Positions 30,740-38,630 of a DNA stretch of 38,630 nt are shown here, piece after piece (the stretch's first letter is position 1; the number at the start of each line of letters is the position of its first letter). The notes beneath the pieces are model-generated. The model was not told where the DNA came from, made no database searches, and saw nothing but the letters and a program-made list of their open reading frames with translations. Origin of the DNA: JBAWYM01 sp037143575 (GTDB lineage Bacteria > Patescibacteriota > Gracilibacteria > Peribacterales > Peribacteraceae); contig JBAWYM010000011.1 of NCBI GenBank assembly GCA_037143575.1, forward strand, positions 1-38,630, in the 5' to 3' direction. The translations under genes and the position numbers were made by a program.

Positions 30740-31834
30740 TCATACATTAAATCGAAAATGCATCACATCGCCATCAGAAACGACATATTCTTTTCCTTCC
30801 GCCCGCATTTTGCCGGCCTCCTTCGCTTTGAGTTCGCCGCCTAAGGTGATGTAGTCGTTGTACGCGATCGTTTCCGCCCGGATGAAGCCTTTCTCGAAGT
30901 CTGTATGGATCACACCGGCGGCCTGCGGGGCGCGGGAATTCTTGCGCACGTTCCAGGCCCGTACTTCTTCGGGTCCTGCCGTGAGGAAAGTGATGTAGCC
31001 CAAAGCTTCGTAGGCAGCGTGGATCAGTCTCGTGAGACCAGAATCCGTCACCTTGAGCTCAGTGAGGAATGCGGCGGCATCTTCCGCCGAAAGATCCTGG
31101 AGGTCTTCTTCGATTTTGGCGGAAATGGTGATGAGCTGCGCGGAGGAGGGGAGTCGGAGTTGTTCCTTCGCTGTCTCAATGGAAAGACTGCCGAGCTCCG
31201 ATTCCCCGACGTTGGCGGCGTAGATGATGGGCTTGCGGGTGAGGAGCTGAAATCCCTTGGCGATGGCTTCTTCTTCGGCATTCAGAAGCTGTACCTCGAT
31301 GGCGAGCTTTCCTTCCCTCAGTGCGGGGATGAGCTTCTCGAGGACTGCAGCTTCCTTCGCCATTTCTTTGTCTCCTGTGCGTGCTGCATTCGCCACTTTG
31401 CCGTGCCGTCGCTCGAGCGTATCGAGATCGGCGATGCAGAGCTCCGTCTCCACTGTTTCCCGATCGCGCGCGGGATCCACAGAGCCTTCCACATGGATCA
31501 CATCTCCGGGAAAGAGGCGCACCACTTCGCACAGCGCATCCACTTCGCGGATCGCCGCGAGGAATTTATTTCCCAACCCTTCACCCTTGCTCGCGCCACG
31601 GACCAAACCAGCGATATCCACGAATTCGATAGCTGCGGGGATGATCTTCTTGGGATGGACGATCTCGGAAAGTTTCTGGAGACGAACGTCCGGAACCTCC
31701 ACGATGCCGACGTTGGGCTCGATGGTGCAGAAGGGATAGTTGGCAGCCTGTGCTCCGCGCGTCCGGGTGAGGGCATTGAAGAGCGTGGACTTGCCGACGT
31801 TGGGGAGGCCGATAATTCCGATTTGAAGTGGCAT
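30740..31834 (-). CDS. ychF: YchF/OLA1-type redox-regulated P-loop ATPase
   Basis: Universally conserved Obg-related NTPase that binds ribosomes and prefers ATP. The start at 31834 (MPLQIGIIGLPNVGKSTLFN) gives 364 residues, the family's usual length; 33 upstream codons are unrelated. G1 is GLPNVGKST, G3 DIAGLVRGASKGEGLG, and the G4 position reads NVGE rather than NKxD, the mark of ATP preference. A coiled-coil insert (~125-200) and the C-terminal TGS-like domain (RAWNVRKNSRAPQAAGVIHT to GDVMHFRFNV) follow. Transcribed divergently from the SLH-sortase gene. Confidence 0.97.
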   Translation of the reverse strand: MPLQIGIIGLPNVGKSTLFNALTRTRGAQAANYPFCTIEPNVGIVEVPDVRLQKLSEIVHPKKIIPAAIEFVDIAGLVRGASKGEGLGNKFLAAIREVDALCEVVRLFPGDVIHVEGSVDPARDRETVETELCIADLDTLERRHGKVANAARTGDKEMAKEAAVLEKLIPALREGKLAIEVQLLNAEEEAIAKGFQLLTRKPIIYAANVGESELGSLSIETAKEQLRLPSSAQLITISAKIEEDLQDLSAEDAAAFLTELKVTDSGLTRLIHAAYEALGYITFLTAGPEEVRAWNVRKNSRAPQAAGVIHTDFEKGFIRAETIAYNDYITLGGELKAKEAGKMRAEGKEYVVSDGDVMHFRFNV

Positions 31835-32069
31835 AAATATTTTTCTTGAGCGCGGGTTTCTACCCGCATGATTGAGATGGAAGGCAGGAACGAGAGGAAG
31901 AGCAGGAAGGGCAGGAAGGAAATATCTCATCATCTACACGGGATGCTTCCTGCAGGACAAGAACGATCTTTGATGCGTGATTATTGTGATATCGAAGCCA
32001 AATGTCCAAGGGAATATCAGCGCGATGAGCCATTGACATATATTAAAAAATGTCTATTATAACTTCTCT
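31835..32069. other. Divergent intergenic region with purine-rich repeat
   Basis: 31879-31922 is a tandem GGCAGGAA/AGAGGAAG-type purine tract like that at 15669-15690. The right part, 32000-32069, is AT-rich and holds the sortase promoter. No promoter for ychF could be assigned. Confidence 0.45.
32033..32060 (+). promoter_or_regulatory. Predicted promoter of the SLH-sortase gene
   Basis: TTGACA at 32033-32038, 16-bp spacer, TATTAT at 32055-32060. The start codon is only 9 bp after the -10, so the transcript would begin within about 3 nt of the ATG: effectively leaderless. Confidence 0.7.
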
Positions 32070-33248
32070 ATGCGACGTTTAGCCTTTCTCACCGCCACCG
32101 TTCTCCTCACGAGCGCCGTCGCTCCTGTATTCGCTGCGTCATTCCCGGATACTCCCGGCACGCCCTATCAGGATGCCTTCGCGTATCTCTCGGATCGCAA
32201 TATCATCGCTGGATATCCCGATGGATACGGTCGACCCGAGAACCCGCTCAACCGAGCCGAGGCGCTGAAAGTGGTCATCAATCTGGACAAGACAACGGCG
32301 GATCGCGCAGTGTGGTATCAGTCACATCTGCCGTCGATGTCCCTCTTCTCCGATGTGGATCAGAGCGGGTGGTATGCGCCGTACATCGAGACGGCCTTCG
32401 AGCGCGGGATTGTCACCGGCTATCCCGATGGCTCCTTTCGTCCCGGTCAGTATCTCACAGTAGAAGAAGCCGTTGCACTCCTGATGCGTCTGACGGGCGA
32501 TGACAAGAAGACGACCACCGATCCGGCTGATCTTTCTCCGTACATCGAAAATCAGAGCAATGCGTGGTTCACCTCACCGATCAACGCCGCCATCCGTCGC
32601 AATCTCGTCATGCACCGTGGATTCCTCCGTCTCGGCAGCGCGATCACCCGCGGCCAGTTCTTCGATATTGCCTATCGCATGCATGTGGTCCGTTCCACGA
32701 ACGTTGCTTCCTATACCGGTTCTGAGCCTTCCGTAGCCGCTGCTCCTATCCAGTATGCTCAGACGCAGCCAATGCAGACGACCGGCTCCTCTCCGTACGC
32801 CTCCGAGAAATACTTCTCCATCGCCATGCCGACTCTGGGGGTCACCGATCTCACCATCACGCATCCGGAGGATCCCTTCACCAATGACGGCATTTTGGCG
32901 CCGCTGCAGTATGGCGTGGGGCATCTCTTCAGCTACCCCGGAGCAGGAGGCAAGATCATGATCTACGGGCACAGCAGCGGGTATCCGTGGGATCTGTCGC
33001 AGTACACCAAGATCTTTCGCCAGATCAATAAGCTCAACGTGGGTGATCGTGTGTACGTGACGTACTCCGGGACGGTCTACACCTACGAAATTACCAAGAA
33101 GCAGACAGTGGATGCCGCGGATTCCGCCTCTTTCAGCGATGACGGTTCCGGCGAGGAATTGATCCTCTACACCTGCTGGCCGCCGGATTCCATCTCGCAG
33201 CGGTACCTAGTGCATGCGCTGCCGGTGGGGACGGTGGCGGCGCGGTAG
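32070..33248 (+). CDS. SLH-domain sortase (surface-anchored transpeptidase)
   Basis: 392 residues. A signal peptide (MRRLAFLTATVLLTSAVAPV, cleavage near AFA-AS) is followed by three SLH-like repeats: residues ~24-80 (FPDTPGTPYQDAFAYL, GYPDGYGRPENPLNRAEAL), ~90-145 (FSDVDQSGWYAPYIETAFER, GYPDGSFRPGQYLTVEEAVA) and ~150-205 (NAWFTSPINAAIRRN). After a Gln/Thr/Ser-rich linker comes a sortase domain (~245-392) with the catalytic triad: His301 in MIYGHSS, Cys369 in LYTCWPP, Arg378 in SQRYLV. Sortases normally have a membrane anchor; here SLH modules would hold it on the cell wall. Sorting-signal substrates were not found in the window. Confidence 0.9.
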   Translation: MRRLAFLTATVLLTSAVAPVFAASFPDTPGTPYQDAFAYLSDRNIIAGYPDGYGRPENPLNRAEALKVVINLDKTTADRAVWYQSHLPSMSLFSDVDQSGWYAPYIETAFERGIVTGYPDGSFRPGQYLTVEEAVALLMRLTGDDKKTTTDPADLSPYIENQSNAWFTSPINAAIRRNLVMHRGFLRLGSAITRGQFFDIAYRMHVVRSTNVASYTGSEPSVAAAPIQYAQTQPMQTTGSSPYASEKYFSIAMPTLGVTDLTITHPEDPFTNDGILAPLQYGVGHLFSYPGAGGKIMIYGHSSGYPWDLSQYTKIFRQINKLNVGDRVYVTYSGTVYTYEITKKQTVDAADSASFSDDGSGEELILYTCWPPDSISQRYLVHALPVGTVAAR

Positions 33249-33289
33249 GCTTCTGTGATGTGAATTTTATGTGACTCAGCAGCGCCCCC

Positions 33290-33475
33290 CTATCCAGCAA
33301 ACCATCTCCAAAGTAGATAACCCAGGAAAACAATGCAGAGTACCGAGTACCACATCGTCCATTCATATTCGTAATGATTTTTCGCGAATATGAACACTAA
33401 AGGGATAGATATTAGCCACAGGATAATCACTATGGAAAGAAGTATCCCCAACGCGATACTAACGAAAAGTGGCAT
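33290..33475 (-). CDS. Small membrane protein (two helices), unknown function
   Basis: 61 residues. Two hydrophobic segments: VSIALGILLSIVIILWLISI (~5-28) and WYSVLCIVFLGYLLWRWF (~42-59), separated by a polar loop with NHYEYEW. The frame is free of repeats and the composition suits a real short membrane protein, but no homologue comes to mind. Confidence 0.5.
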   Translation of the reverse strand: MPLFVSIALGILLSIVIILWLISIPLVFIFAKNHYEYEWTMWYSVLCIVFLGYLLWRWFAG

Positions 33476-33606
33476 ACTTACATCATACTCATGTTGAAGA
33501 TGATTTCACAATATTATACTGGCTAAGGATGAATAGTCATCTAAAACATTCTCTCTCTTGCGATTCTCCTCATAATCTCTCTTTTGACGAAGTTCATGGC
33601 TACGAA

Positions 33607-34040
33607 CCGCACCCGCGGACGGGATGCTTCTGGGCGGGTTTGGATATTGATGTCTATCTGATGATCATCATTTATATGACCCAGCAGCACCCGTCCTCGG
33701 GTGCGGGCAGCATGATGGGGTATTTCAACGGTGATCTTTCGGGCAATTTTCCTAATGATCGTTCGCTATACGTATTGCGGGCAGCATCAAGAATACCGTT
33801 GAACGGTTGATAGATACATTTTCACGGTGATATGACGATCGACCGTTAGCCGTGAAATGTTATTCATGGCTACGACCCGCACCCACGGAGGGGATGCTTC
33901 TGGGTGGTGGGAATTGTGGACGTGATGCTTCTGGGTGGTGAAAAATAGGGGGACGGGATGCTTCTGGGTGGGCCTAGATATTGGTGTTTATCTGATGATC
34001 TTCATTCAATGACCCAGTAGCACCCGTCCTCGGGTGCGGG
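33607..34040. repeat. Left REP cluster of the RAYT element
   Basis: Alternating copies of a ~30-bp unit. Minus orientation: 33607-33637, 33877-33907, and two partial copies 33916-33940 and 33948-33972, all with GATGCTTCTGGG. Plus orientation: 33680-33707 and 34013-34040, with CCCAG(C/T)AGCACCCGTCC and a GCACCCG-TCCT-CGGGTGC hairpin. The paired inverted arrangement is that of BIMEs. Confidence 0.85.
33617..33806 (+). repeat. 190-bp direct repeat, copy 1
   Basis: About 90% identical to 33951-34139. It includes the sequence of the last five codons and stop of the RAYT gene, so it appears to be a duplicated 3' end of that element left behind without its transposase. Spurious short ORFs run through it. 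Confidence 0.85.
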
Positions 34041-34139
34041 CAGCATGATGGGGTATTTCAACGGTGATCTTTCAGGCAATTTTCCTAATGATCGTTCTCT
34101 ATACGTATTGCGGGCAGCATCAGGAATACCGTTGAATGG
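33951..34139 (+). repeat. 190-bp direct repeat, copy 2 (attached to the RAYT gene)
   Basis: The intact copy running from a REP through the 3' end of the RAYT gene. Contains TATTTCAACGGTGATCTTTC and CTATACGTATTGCGGGCAGC, shared with copy 1. Confidence 0.85.
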
Positions 34140-34590
34140 AAACGTCCACGGACAGGTCCAATTCCAGCGGCGAAATATCCCACCGTCCACATGCCGATGA
34201 CCACGGATAATCTTGTGGATTTTCAACCAAGCCCGCCTTCACCGGGTTCATGTGGATGTAGTGTTTCGCCTCTGCGGGATCATCGGCAAGGCTGATGTAG
34301 AAGCGCTGTTGCCACATTTTGCCAATCCCTGTATCGAATGTCAGACCGGATTTGAATGCGTTCATTACGCGGGAAATCGTAGCGGGTTCCGGGACCCGCA
34401 TCAGGAGATGGCAGTGATCGGGCATGATGACGAATGCATACAGAAAGAAGGGATGGAATTGTTGCGTTCGGTACAGACAATCAATGGCTTCTTTGGCGAT
34501 GGCAGGTTTCGCGAAGATCGGACGACGGTCCAGCGTGTTCGTCGTGACGAGCATGGTGCTGTTGTTTTGGATGAAATGGCGTTGGTTCAT
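34120..34590 (-). CDS. REP-associated tyrosine transposase (RAYT, IS200-like Y1 family)
   Basis: 156 residues. The HUH-type single-strand nuclease signature is present: FVIMPDHCHLLMRVPE carries the H-x-H metal site, and AEAKHYIHMNPVKAGLV carries the catalytic Tyr and the MNPVKAGLV motif typical of RAYTs. YPWSSACGRWD near the end is also characteristic. It starts MNQRHFIQNNSTMLVTTNT; a later start at Met13 is possible. REP units lie on both sides, and its own 3' end has been duplicated to the left, consistent with activity in repeat mobilisation. It appears intact. Confidence 0.92.
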   Translation of the reverse strand: MNQRHFIQNNSTMLVTTNTLDRRPIFAKPAIAKEAIDCLYRTQQFHPFFLYAFVIMPDHCHLLMRVPEPATISRVMNAFKSGLTFDTGIGKMWQQRFYISLADDPAEAKHYIHMNPVKAGLVENPQDYPWSSACGRWDISPLELDLSVDVSIQRYS

Positions 34591-34665
34591 TGTTCGATGA
34601 TAGATAATCCTGTTTCATCGGACACGGAAACAATCGTTCACCCGTTAAAGCGGGTTCATGTCGGG

Positions 34666-34748
34666 GCCCGCACCCACGGAGGGGATGCTTCTGGGTGGTT
34701 ATAAAATATTATTATCTCCCAGCAGCAACCCGTCCTCGGGTGCGGGCC
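34666..34748. repeat. Right REP pair of the RAYT element
   Basis: Minus-oriented unit 34666-34699 (GGGATGCTTCTGGGTGG) and plus-oriented unit 34718-34748 (CCCAGCAGCAACCCGTCC followed by TCGGGTGCGGG), 18 bp apart: a BIME on the upstream side of the transposase gene. Confidence 0.85.
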
Positions 34749-34809
34749 GGATGATGAATTCTTTCAACCATGAACCATTACCCGATTCTCCTCATAATCT
34801 CCCGATTCA

Positions 34810-34836
34810 CCCTTCGTCTCGCTCCGCTCGCTCAGG
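34810..34836. repeat. REP-like hairpin near the 3' end of the VirD4-like gene
   Basis: The minus strand reads CCCTGAGCGAGCGG then AGCGAGACGAAGGG, a longer member of the CCTGAGC..GAAGG family. It lies 10 bp beyond the gene's stop. Confidence 0.5.
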
Positions 34837-34845
34837 GCAGGCTCA

Positions 34846-37329
34846 TTATCCAATCCGTCGCATAATCTCTCTATTTACAAAGTCTTTCTGCCTTCCGTAC
34901 GTCAATCGCGATAGCTGCTTAAACGCCTCCGCCGCCTGCGTATCTTTGGTGTAGGTCGTCTCTTGCCACGGGCGCGGGACTTCGATGGTGAAGGGGCGGG
35001 ATGGCTTGCCGTCGATGCAGAGCTTCATGGCGCCCTTGAAGGCATCCAGGTTTACGAGGTCCTGATCCGAGAAGACCGGGGCCATTTCCTTGGCGCACGT
35101 CTCGGCGTCCTGCGGACCGATCTTGTAGAACATCATCGTGCCGACGTTGCCGAAGACCGCACCTTTCAGTTTCACGCCTCCCGAGAGCTTGTCATCCTTC
35201 TCCAGCTGGTCGATGTACTGGTGGGCGAGGATGAGGCCGAGGCGGTACTTGCGGGCTTCGGAGAGAATGGATTCGATGGACGGCGTGACGAAGTTCTGGA
35301 ATTCGTCGATGTACAGGAAGAAGTCCTTGCGCTTGGAAATGTCTTCCCGCTGACGTCGCATGGCGGCCACCTGAATCTTGTTCACGAAGATCATGCCCAG
35401 CAGCGTCGAGTTGATGTCGCCGATGAGACCTTTGCTGAGGTTGGCCAGCAGGATCTTGCCATTGTTCATGCAGTCGGCGATATCGAAGGCGCTCTTCGTC
35501 TGTCCGACGATGTTGCGCATGAGGGTATTGGTGTAGAACTGTCCGAACTTCGCGGCGAAGTAGGGGATCATCTCCTGCTTCTCGCGCTGTCCGGTATTGG
35601 CCATCTGCTTCTCCCAGAACGAGCGGACGATGGGGTTCTTCACTTTGGCGACCTTGTACTTCTGCCACTCGTCATCGGTGAAGAGCTTGACCAGGTCTGT
35701 GATCGCGCCGCCCTCCTCTTCATCATCCATGAGCGTGAGACAGCCGTTGCGGAAGTAGTCCTGGATGCGCGGTCCGAAGACTTCGTTGCCGAACATCTTC
35801 ACCATCATATTCATGGCGTCGAGAGCGATGAGGTCGCGCTCTTCCGGTGACTTGCCCTCGAGGAGGTTCAATCCCAGCGGTCGCTCCATATCCGCCGGAT
35901 TGAAGTAGATCACGTCGTCGGCACGCTCGCGGGGGATGTAGGGCAGCAGGTCCTCGATGAGCGAACCGTGCGGGTCCACCACGCACACGCCATGACCGTT
36001 GTGGAAGTCCTGCCGCGCCATGATCTGGATGATCGAGGACTTGCCTGTCCCCGTCTGTCCGATGATGTAGAAGTGGCGGAAGCGGTCTTCGTTCTTGATG
36101 AAGATCTTCTTCTTCTCGCTGCGGTAGTGATTGAGCCCCAGGAAAATGCCGTCTTCCGGAATGTCCTTGGGAGCCGGTGCCAGCTTGAAGTTCTGCCATT
36201 TGATCGTCTCCACTTTGTTGTACTTGGTATTCGGGAAGTGGAAGAAGCTCGCGAGCTCCGCAGTTCCGGCGATGAGCCGCGGGGTGATGAGCCAGCGCAG
36301 GAAATTGTGGTGTGGAGTGCGACGGATGAAGTCGGCAATGACACGATTGCGCCAGAGCAAGGCCGGGGTTGTGAAGCTGTTGCCGCGTACGGTGTTGAAT
36401 TGCGTGAATGCGGCGCGCACGCCTTCCAGGACACGCTCGGCCTTCGCGGGTGTGTCAGAGGAGCCGAGGAGACGGATCACACAATCGAATCCGGGATTGC
36501 TGGCTTTCTCATCGAGCATCTTGCTGCGCTCTTCCTGAACGGACGTCACGCGATTCCCCGTGGATTCCGCTTCCGTCTTGAGATCCGGCTTACTGTCGCT
36601 CGAGGTGAGCATCTCGAAGATGGCGCTGACCCACGTAATGGGATTCCACAGACTGGCTTTGTGTTTCTTCGGATTGATCATCTTCACGGCGGCCTTGGCG
36701 AGAACATTCTGCCAGCCCGGGTTGGACGGACGGATGATGAATTGCACGGCCGCGCCCTCCGAGGTATCGAGCTTGGAGAAGGCGTTGGTGATGGCATTGA
36801 GAGGGTCGCTCTTCTGTTCCTGATAACCACGGAATGAGAAGGAGTAGTTCATCTTGGGCAGCAGGATCGTCGCAGCGACCACGGATTGATCGGTGAAAAT
36901 GTCGTAGTCTTCCATCTGATCGATGACGACATCCGGGTAGAAGGAGGTGAGCTGCTTTTCGATGACGTGGGCATTTTTCCGGGGACAGATGACGAAGAAG
37001 AGAATCTCGCCAGCGAGGGCGGCGTACTCCATCGAGAGGAACGGCTGGCCTTTCCAGTAGCGGCTGACTTTGGAGTTGTAGAGCGAGAAAAGTGACTGGT
37101 AGAGGTGATCCATCACTCCGAGGACTTCTTTGAAATCCTGACCGCTTGAGTATTTCTCTGAATCACGCTCTTTATCCTCTTTGCTGTCTTTCTTGGGAAC
37201 GAGGATCCGGAGGAAGATCAGATCCATCTCCCGCTGGCGATCTGCAAAGAAGCGCAGCGCCCAGAGCACTCCGGCTACGACAGCAACGAAGAGAACGAGG
37301 CCGAAGAGGAGTAGGAGGATGTTGCCCAC
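34846..37329 (-). CDS. VirD4/TraD-like type IV secretion (DNA-translocating) ATPase
   Basis: 827 residues from a GTG at 37329. An N-terminal membrane helix (NILLLLFGLVLFVAVVAGVL) precedes a large accessory region (~60-390) and a RecA-like motor. Walker A is IIGQTGTGKSS (~421-431); Walker B is FFLYIDEFQNF (~668-678); AHQYIDQL and GNVGTMMFYKIGPQDAETCA match the TraM-recognition/DUF87-like C-terminal region of conjugative coupling proteins. Such ATPases are widespread in CPR genomes and are suspected to pump DNA across the envelope, for uptake or transfer. No other type IV secretion genes or relaxase are in the window. Confidence 0.88.
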   Translation of the reverse strand: MGNILLLLFGLVLFVAVVAGVLWALRFFADRQREMDLIFLRILVPKKDSKEDKERDSEKYSSGQDFKEVLGVMDHLYQSLFSLYNSKVSRYWKGQPFLSMEYAALAGEILFFVICPRKNAHVIEKQLTSFYPDVVIDQMEDYDIFTDQSVVAATILLPKMNYSFSFRGYQEQKSDPLNAITNAFSKLDTSEGAAVQFIIRPSNPGWQNVLAKAAVKMINPKKHKASLWNPITWVSAIFEMLTSSDSKPDLKTEAESTGNRVTSVQEERSKMLDEKASNPGFDCVIRLLGSSDTPAKAERVLEGVRAAFTQFNTVRGNSFTTPALLWRNRVIADFIRRTPHHNFLRWLITPRLIAGTAELASFFHFPNTKYNKVETIKWQNFKLAPAPKDIPEDGIFLGLNHYRSEKKKIFIKNEDRFRHFYIIGQTGTGKSSIIQIMARQDFHNGHGVCVVDPHGSLIEDLLPYIPRERADDVIYFNPADMERPLGLNLLEGKSPEERDLIALDAMNMMVKMFGNEVFGPRIQDYFRNGCLTLMDDEEEGGAITDLVKLFTDDEWQKYKVAKVKNPIVRSFWEKQMANTGQREKQEMIPYFAAKFGQFYTNTLMRNIVGQTKSAFDIADCMNNGKILLANLSKGLIGDINSTLLGMIFVNKIQVAAMRRQREDISKRKDFFLYIDEFQNFVTPSIESILSEARKYRLGLILAHQYIDQLEKDDKLSGGVKLKGAVFGNVGTMMFYKIGPQDAETCAKEMAPVFSDQDLVNLDAFKGAMKLCIDGKPSRPFTIEVPRPWQETTYTKDTQAAEAFKQLSRLTYGRQKDFVNREIMRRIG

Positions 37330-37351
37330 AGAGGTATCCTACCATTGTACC

Positions 37352-38554
37352 ATGAATCGCACCTCTTCTACAGTCCCTCCGGGAAGAATTCGGCGCATCC
37401 GGTCGCTGTTATCCCTCCGATTCTGGAGGTCGCTTGCTCGCGGAATCCGCAGTTATTGGGGCTTGGGACAGCGAAGAGTGCATTTGCATCGTTTCCGTCT
37501 CCTCTACCGATTCAAAGTCGAATCGGCTTTACGTCGCACGATCATTCCCGGAGATTGGTTGGGTGCCAGAGTGAAGGTGTGGGTTGACGGATCCGAGCTC
37601 TATCCCCGGCTGGAGAAGCTCCTTTCCCGTGCGAAGCGCTCGATCGTCATTCAGATGTTCCTCTGGAAGGACGATGGGACTGGGCGGGCGATTGCCGCTC
37701 TCCTTGTCGAGGCGGCGGATCGGGGAGTGTTCGTGGATGTCACCAAGGATGCGACAGGGGACAGCTATGAGCTTGAGCATGATTTCCTCTCCACGAAGGC
37801 CGATGCACGCACTCCTTGGAAGCGGTTCTGGAATCACCCTCGCATAGCGGTGCACCATCTCTCGGAGCGTGACCACACGAAGGCGTTCATTATCGACGGG
37901 AAAGTTCTTTTGCTTGGCGGAATGAACATCGGCGATGAGTATCGGACGGAGTGGCACGATTACTTCGTGGAGATCCGCGGACGCCGCTTCGTGGAGGGGT
38001 ACCTCGCCGGGGAGTCCGTCTCATCCCCCAAGGAATCCCTCAAGCTGATTCTCAATACGGGTTTTCACAAAACAGTCCGCGATCAATTAACGCAGCTTCT
38101 GCAGAGTGCATCGCATCGGATCGTCCTCGAACAGGCCTATCTCTCCGATCCGGCGATGATCACGCTCTTGGCTGCACGAAGCCGTGAGGGGATTAAGGTT
38201 ACCATTATCTTACCGGCGCATCCGGATATTCATGGTCATGCGAACAGAGCGGCGCTTGCCCGTCTCCATCGCGAAGGAGATCCCCATCATCTTCATATAT
38301 TTTTGTATCCGAAGATGTTGCATGCGAAGCTTGTCCTCGTCGATCGTCTCTCGCTCTTCATCGGTTCTGCGAACTTCATCACGTCATCATTGGATTCCAT
38401 GGGAGAGGCCAATGTGCTCATCGGTCAGCGTCACCGATATGTCATCTTCAAAATTCTCCATGCGATTCGTCGCGATCTCGCGATATCTGCGCCGTTTCAG
38501 AAGCAGAGGAAGATGTGGTGGCTGGGGCAGATGCTTGCACGGATGGGTTTGTAA
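37352..38554 (+). CDS. Phospholipase D family protein (cardiolipin synthase-like)
   Basis: 400 residues from the ATG at 37352; a longer frame to 37181 overlaps the opposing gene and is rejected. Two HKD motifs: HTKAFIIDGKVLLLGGMNIG (His175, Lys177, Asp182) and HAKLVLVDRLSLFIGSAN (His324, Lys326, Asp331), each followed by the G-x-N/S segment. The preceding VKVWVDGSELYPRLEKLLSR and SIVIQMFLWKDDGTGRAIA are typical of the cardiolipin synthase/PLD fold. The N-terminus is Arg-rich and lacks the two membrane helices of bacterial Cls, so it may be a ClsB/C-like enzyme or a related phosphodiesterase. Divergent from the VirD4-like gene by 22 bp. Confidence 0.88.
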   Translation: MNRTSSTVPPGRIRRIRSLLSLRFWRSLARGIRSYWGLGQRRVHLHRFRLLYRFKVESALRRTIIPGDWLGARVKVWVDGSELYPRLEKLLSRAKRSIVIQMFLWKDDGTGRAIAALLVEAADRGVFVDVTKDATGDSYELEHDFLSTKADARTPWKRFWNHPRIAVHHLSERDHTKAFIIDGKVLLLGGMNIGDEYRTEWHDYFVEIRGRRFVEGYLAGESVSSPKESLKLILNTGFHKTVRDQLTQLLQSASHRIVLEQAYLSDPAMITLLAARSREGIKVTIILPAHPDIHGHANRAALARLHREGDPHHLHIFLYPKMLHAKLVLVDRLSLFIGSANFITSSLDSMGEANVLIGQRHRYVIFKILHAIRRDLAISAPFQKQRKMWWLGQMLARMGL

Positions 38555-38630
38555 ACCGGTTTCTAGTTATTGGTTATACGGAATTAAGAAATAGTTTCTT
38601 CTAACGATTCCCTGGGGTAGCATGGGTGCC

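Noticed and set aside
33469..33810. 113-codon plus-strand ORF upstream of the RAYT
   Set aside because: Composed of REP and duplicated RAYT 3' sequence; its reading frame is a by-product of the repeats.
33607..34748. Repeat cluster as a CRISPR array
   Set aside because: Repeats alternate in orientation, vary in length and spacing, and surround a RAYT transposase; spacers are neither uniform nor unique.

Overview
The window looks like a chromosomal segment of a Patescibacteria (Candidate Phyla Radiation) bacterium, possibly near Peregrinibacteria/Peribacteria. This placement is an inference. It rests on an RNHCP-domain protein, an adenosylcobalamin-dependent ribonucleotide reductase, a VirD4/TraD-like ATPase of the kind common in CPR, PemK- and RelE-type toxins, and mosaic surface proteins carrying SLH, dockerin, DUF11 and DUF4215 modules. 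TGA is used as a stop (for example fusA, hisAF), so this is not a UGA-recoded lineage. Start codons are almost never preceded by a Shine-Dalgarno sequence; most follow a C/T-rich tract, and a few predicted promoters sit so close to the ATG that leaderless mRNAs are likely.

Layout. 1-2.6 kb: end of rpoC, then rpsL and rpsG, separated by large AGCT-type palindromes. 2.7-7.8 kb: an insertion into the usual rpsL-rpsG-fusA order, holding a RHH/RelE toxin-antitoxin pair, a DUF1624 membrane acyltransferase and a 1169-residue secreted mosaic protein. 8-11.3 kb: fusA with its own promoter and terminator upstream, then an orphan, slightly short ribD. 11.4-12.3 kb: a PIN-domain gene. 12.3-20.2 kb: a minus-strand histidine operon, hisR-like regulator, hisG-hisC-hisD-hisB-hisH-hisAF-hisIE, closing with an AlaX-type editing gene. 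All steps from ATP/PRPP to histidine are covered except histidinol-phosphate phosphatase. 20.6-21.6 kb: a PemK/MazF toxin, a small membrane protein and the remnant of its paralogue. 22-25.4 kb: nrdJ behind a promoter overlapped by two NrdR-box-like sites. 25.4-29.8 kb: a 293-bp MITE-like element and a large unrecognised HExxH protein followed by a small partner gene. 30-33.2 kb: RNHCP gene and upstream partner, ychF, and a divergent SLH-sortase gene. 33.5-34.8 kb: a REP-associated tyrosine transposase bracketed by its REP sequences. 34.8-38.6 kb: a VirD4/TraD-like ATPase divergent from a phospholipase-D family enzyme, with 22 bp between the start codons.

Most unusual: (1) hisA and hisF form a single open reading frame, and the HisF half carries an in-frame 44-bp palindromic repeat of a type also seen between genes; (2) the hisR-his control region has a near-consensus promoter, a perfect 25-bp operator-like dyad and an intrinsic terminator before hisG; (3) a RAYT/REP element with a 190-bp duplication; (4) an uncharacterised 1187-residue putative metallopeptidase with helical repeats; (5) nearly every intergenic gap carries a different imperfect palindrome. 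No tRNA, rRNA, CRISPR array or recognised riboswitch was seen.
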